Assembly (NCBI GenBank): GCA_028829895.1
Contig: CM054177.1
Span: forward strand, 30,329,564 to 30,393,563
From: Sinotaia quadrata
Lineage: Eukaryota > Mollusca > Gastropoda > Architaenioglossa > Viviparidae
Direction of reading: 5' to 3'
DNA length: 64,000 nt
Shown in pieces: positions 60,342 through 64,000 of this stretch (the stretch's first letter is position 1; every line of letters begins with the position of its first letter). The position numbers and the translations under genes are program-made. The notes below the pieces were generated by a model, which had not been told where the DNA came from, did not search any database, and worked only from the letters and a program-made list of their open reading frames with translations.

Positions 60342-61438
60342 TGCTTCAGCTGATTCAAAGGGAGAATAGAAGGATACAGAGTAATTTTAAATACATTTTG
60401 TGTTGTATCTTTAAGAGTAACAAAAATGATGATATCTCTATAGACTACAGATCCTTTGGGAAAACAAACATACAAAGTTACCAGTACTGACAGTGACAAT
60501 GGGTAACAAAACTAGCTGATCACTTTTGATAAAAGCACACTGAAATGTTCGTGAACAAATGCAATAAACAGTATCAATGCTTGGTGTAAGTGTATATTAC
60601 AAATTGGCTTATCACTAAAACATTTAGAAATACTCTATTACAAAAGTATCAGTTGGATTTTTTTTTATCAAAATAAAATTTAAGAACAACTTTACGTCTT
60701 TAGTAATATAATTCCACTTCATTTGCTTTAGTTTTACATGTTAGAAATAGTGTTTAATATATTGAAAAGTGAAGTGATCAAATGATACAATAGTTATGCA
60801 GGCTATTGATATTTATTTATACTAATTGTAAAAGCAGTCCCAATTATGTTTGTACAAAATACTTTGAAATAGTTAATGATTTATTGATTCAGAAATGTGT
60901 TATTTTTTTAATGTCATATCAATGCAAATAAACTTGTATGCCTTAAATTGAAATCTTCGCATGAATTTCTTTTTTTTAATTTAATATGCTCTCTAGACTC
61001 TACGATTCATAATATGCATTGAAATTATTATTCATAACATACGGTTTGTAATGTATACAAACAAAATATATAAAATAGTCTTTTGACTATGATTGCCATT
61101 CTGTTAAGAATTTATTTACATTTGTTTATAGACTATGCTGAAATATGTACGTGTATATGACTTACTGTTACAGATCTGAAACCTACCAGAACAGTTAGTT
61201 ACTTAGTAGGCGATTACAGACTTTCGAGTAACTCAAATACTAATTGTCTTTCCCGCGTTCCTAATCTCAGTAAGTAAAGAAAAGGAAAAGAATAGTTTCG
61301 TATCAATGAATAAGCAGAATAAATATTTGTAAAAGATCTAAAGGTTTGGGCTATTTATAATTTAGTGCTAATAGTGATATAACTTAACTTTTTTTAATAA
61401 TACTTCATTCTTATACTAGCTTTACTTTCTGTTATGTT
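60342..61438. promoter_or_regulatory. Divergent promoter region between EXO1 and YIPF4
   Basis: About 1.1 kb separates the two start codons of these head-to-head genes, so the region must hold the promoters of both unless 5' UTR exons lie further off. A plus-strand GTAAGT at 61270 following AATCTCA may be the donor of a non-coding YIPF4 exon. Confidence 0.6.
61249..61256. promoter_or_regulatory. Candidate E2F site
   Basis: TTTCCCGC, an exact match to the E2F consensus TTTSSCGC, in an otherwise AT-rich promoter. EXO1 is a DNA replication/repair gene of the class often under E2F control. Position is 190 bp before the YIPF4 ATG and about 910 bp before that of EXO1. Confidence 0.4.

Positions 61439-64000
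<2,562 letters not shown>

Overview
This is AT-rich nuclear DNA from an invertebrate animal. Genes are split into small exons by introns of about 0.1-4 kb with GT-AG boundaries, and minisatellites are very common. The presence of a motile-cilium gene (DRC7) fits a ciliated metazoan. A mollusc, perhaps a gastropod, is my best guess, but this rests on overall impression only. No bacterial-style operons, CRISPR arrays, rRNA or tRNA genes were seen.

Four conserved genes were rebuilt exon by exon, and reading phase is kept across every junction. (1) 1160-15468, minus strand: DRC7, an axonemal nexin-dynein regulatory complex subunit. The N-terminal half is present and the rest lies beyond the left edge. 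(2) 20364-32777, minus strand: SLC4A1AP (kanadaptin), complete in 12 exons, 731 codons plus stop, with an FHA domain, a dsRNA-binding-like segment and the conserved C-terminal tail. (3) 40628-60341, minus strand: EXO1, complete in 14 exons (one uncertain), about 956 residues, with all XPG-family catalytic acidic residues. (4) 61439-63625, plus strand: YIPF4, first three exons; the rest lies beyond the right edge. EXO1 and YIPF4 are head to head across about 1.1 kb containing a perfect E2F-type motif. The four proteins work in different processes (cilia, nuclear RNA/protein scaffolding, DNA repair, Golgi membrane), so nothing suggests a shared pathway.

The gaps (15.5-20.4 kb, 32.8-40.6 kb, 60.3-61.4 kb) and introns hold minisatellites, two decayed piggyBac copies (7.7-8.1 kb and 28.7-29.2 kb), one solo LTR with a 4-bp target duplication (48.9-49.7 kb, EXO1 intron), and a perfect 56-bp inverted repeat (42.8-43.0 kb).

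The most unusual signal is that many of the tandem arrays start exactly at, or carry copies of, real splice sites. A 40-bp array repeats the end of EXO1 exon 4 with its donor at least seven times. A 97-bp array triplicates SLC4A1AP exon 4, and the two extra copies are 2 nt short so that they end in a stop. Similar donor-containing arrays follow DRC7 exon 5, SLC4A1AP exons 3 and 11, EXO1 exon 9 and the EXO1 stop codon, and the acceptor and start of YIPF4 exon 3 are duplicated. This recurrence in all four genes is the strongest candidate here for an undescribed phenomenon.
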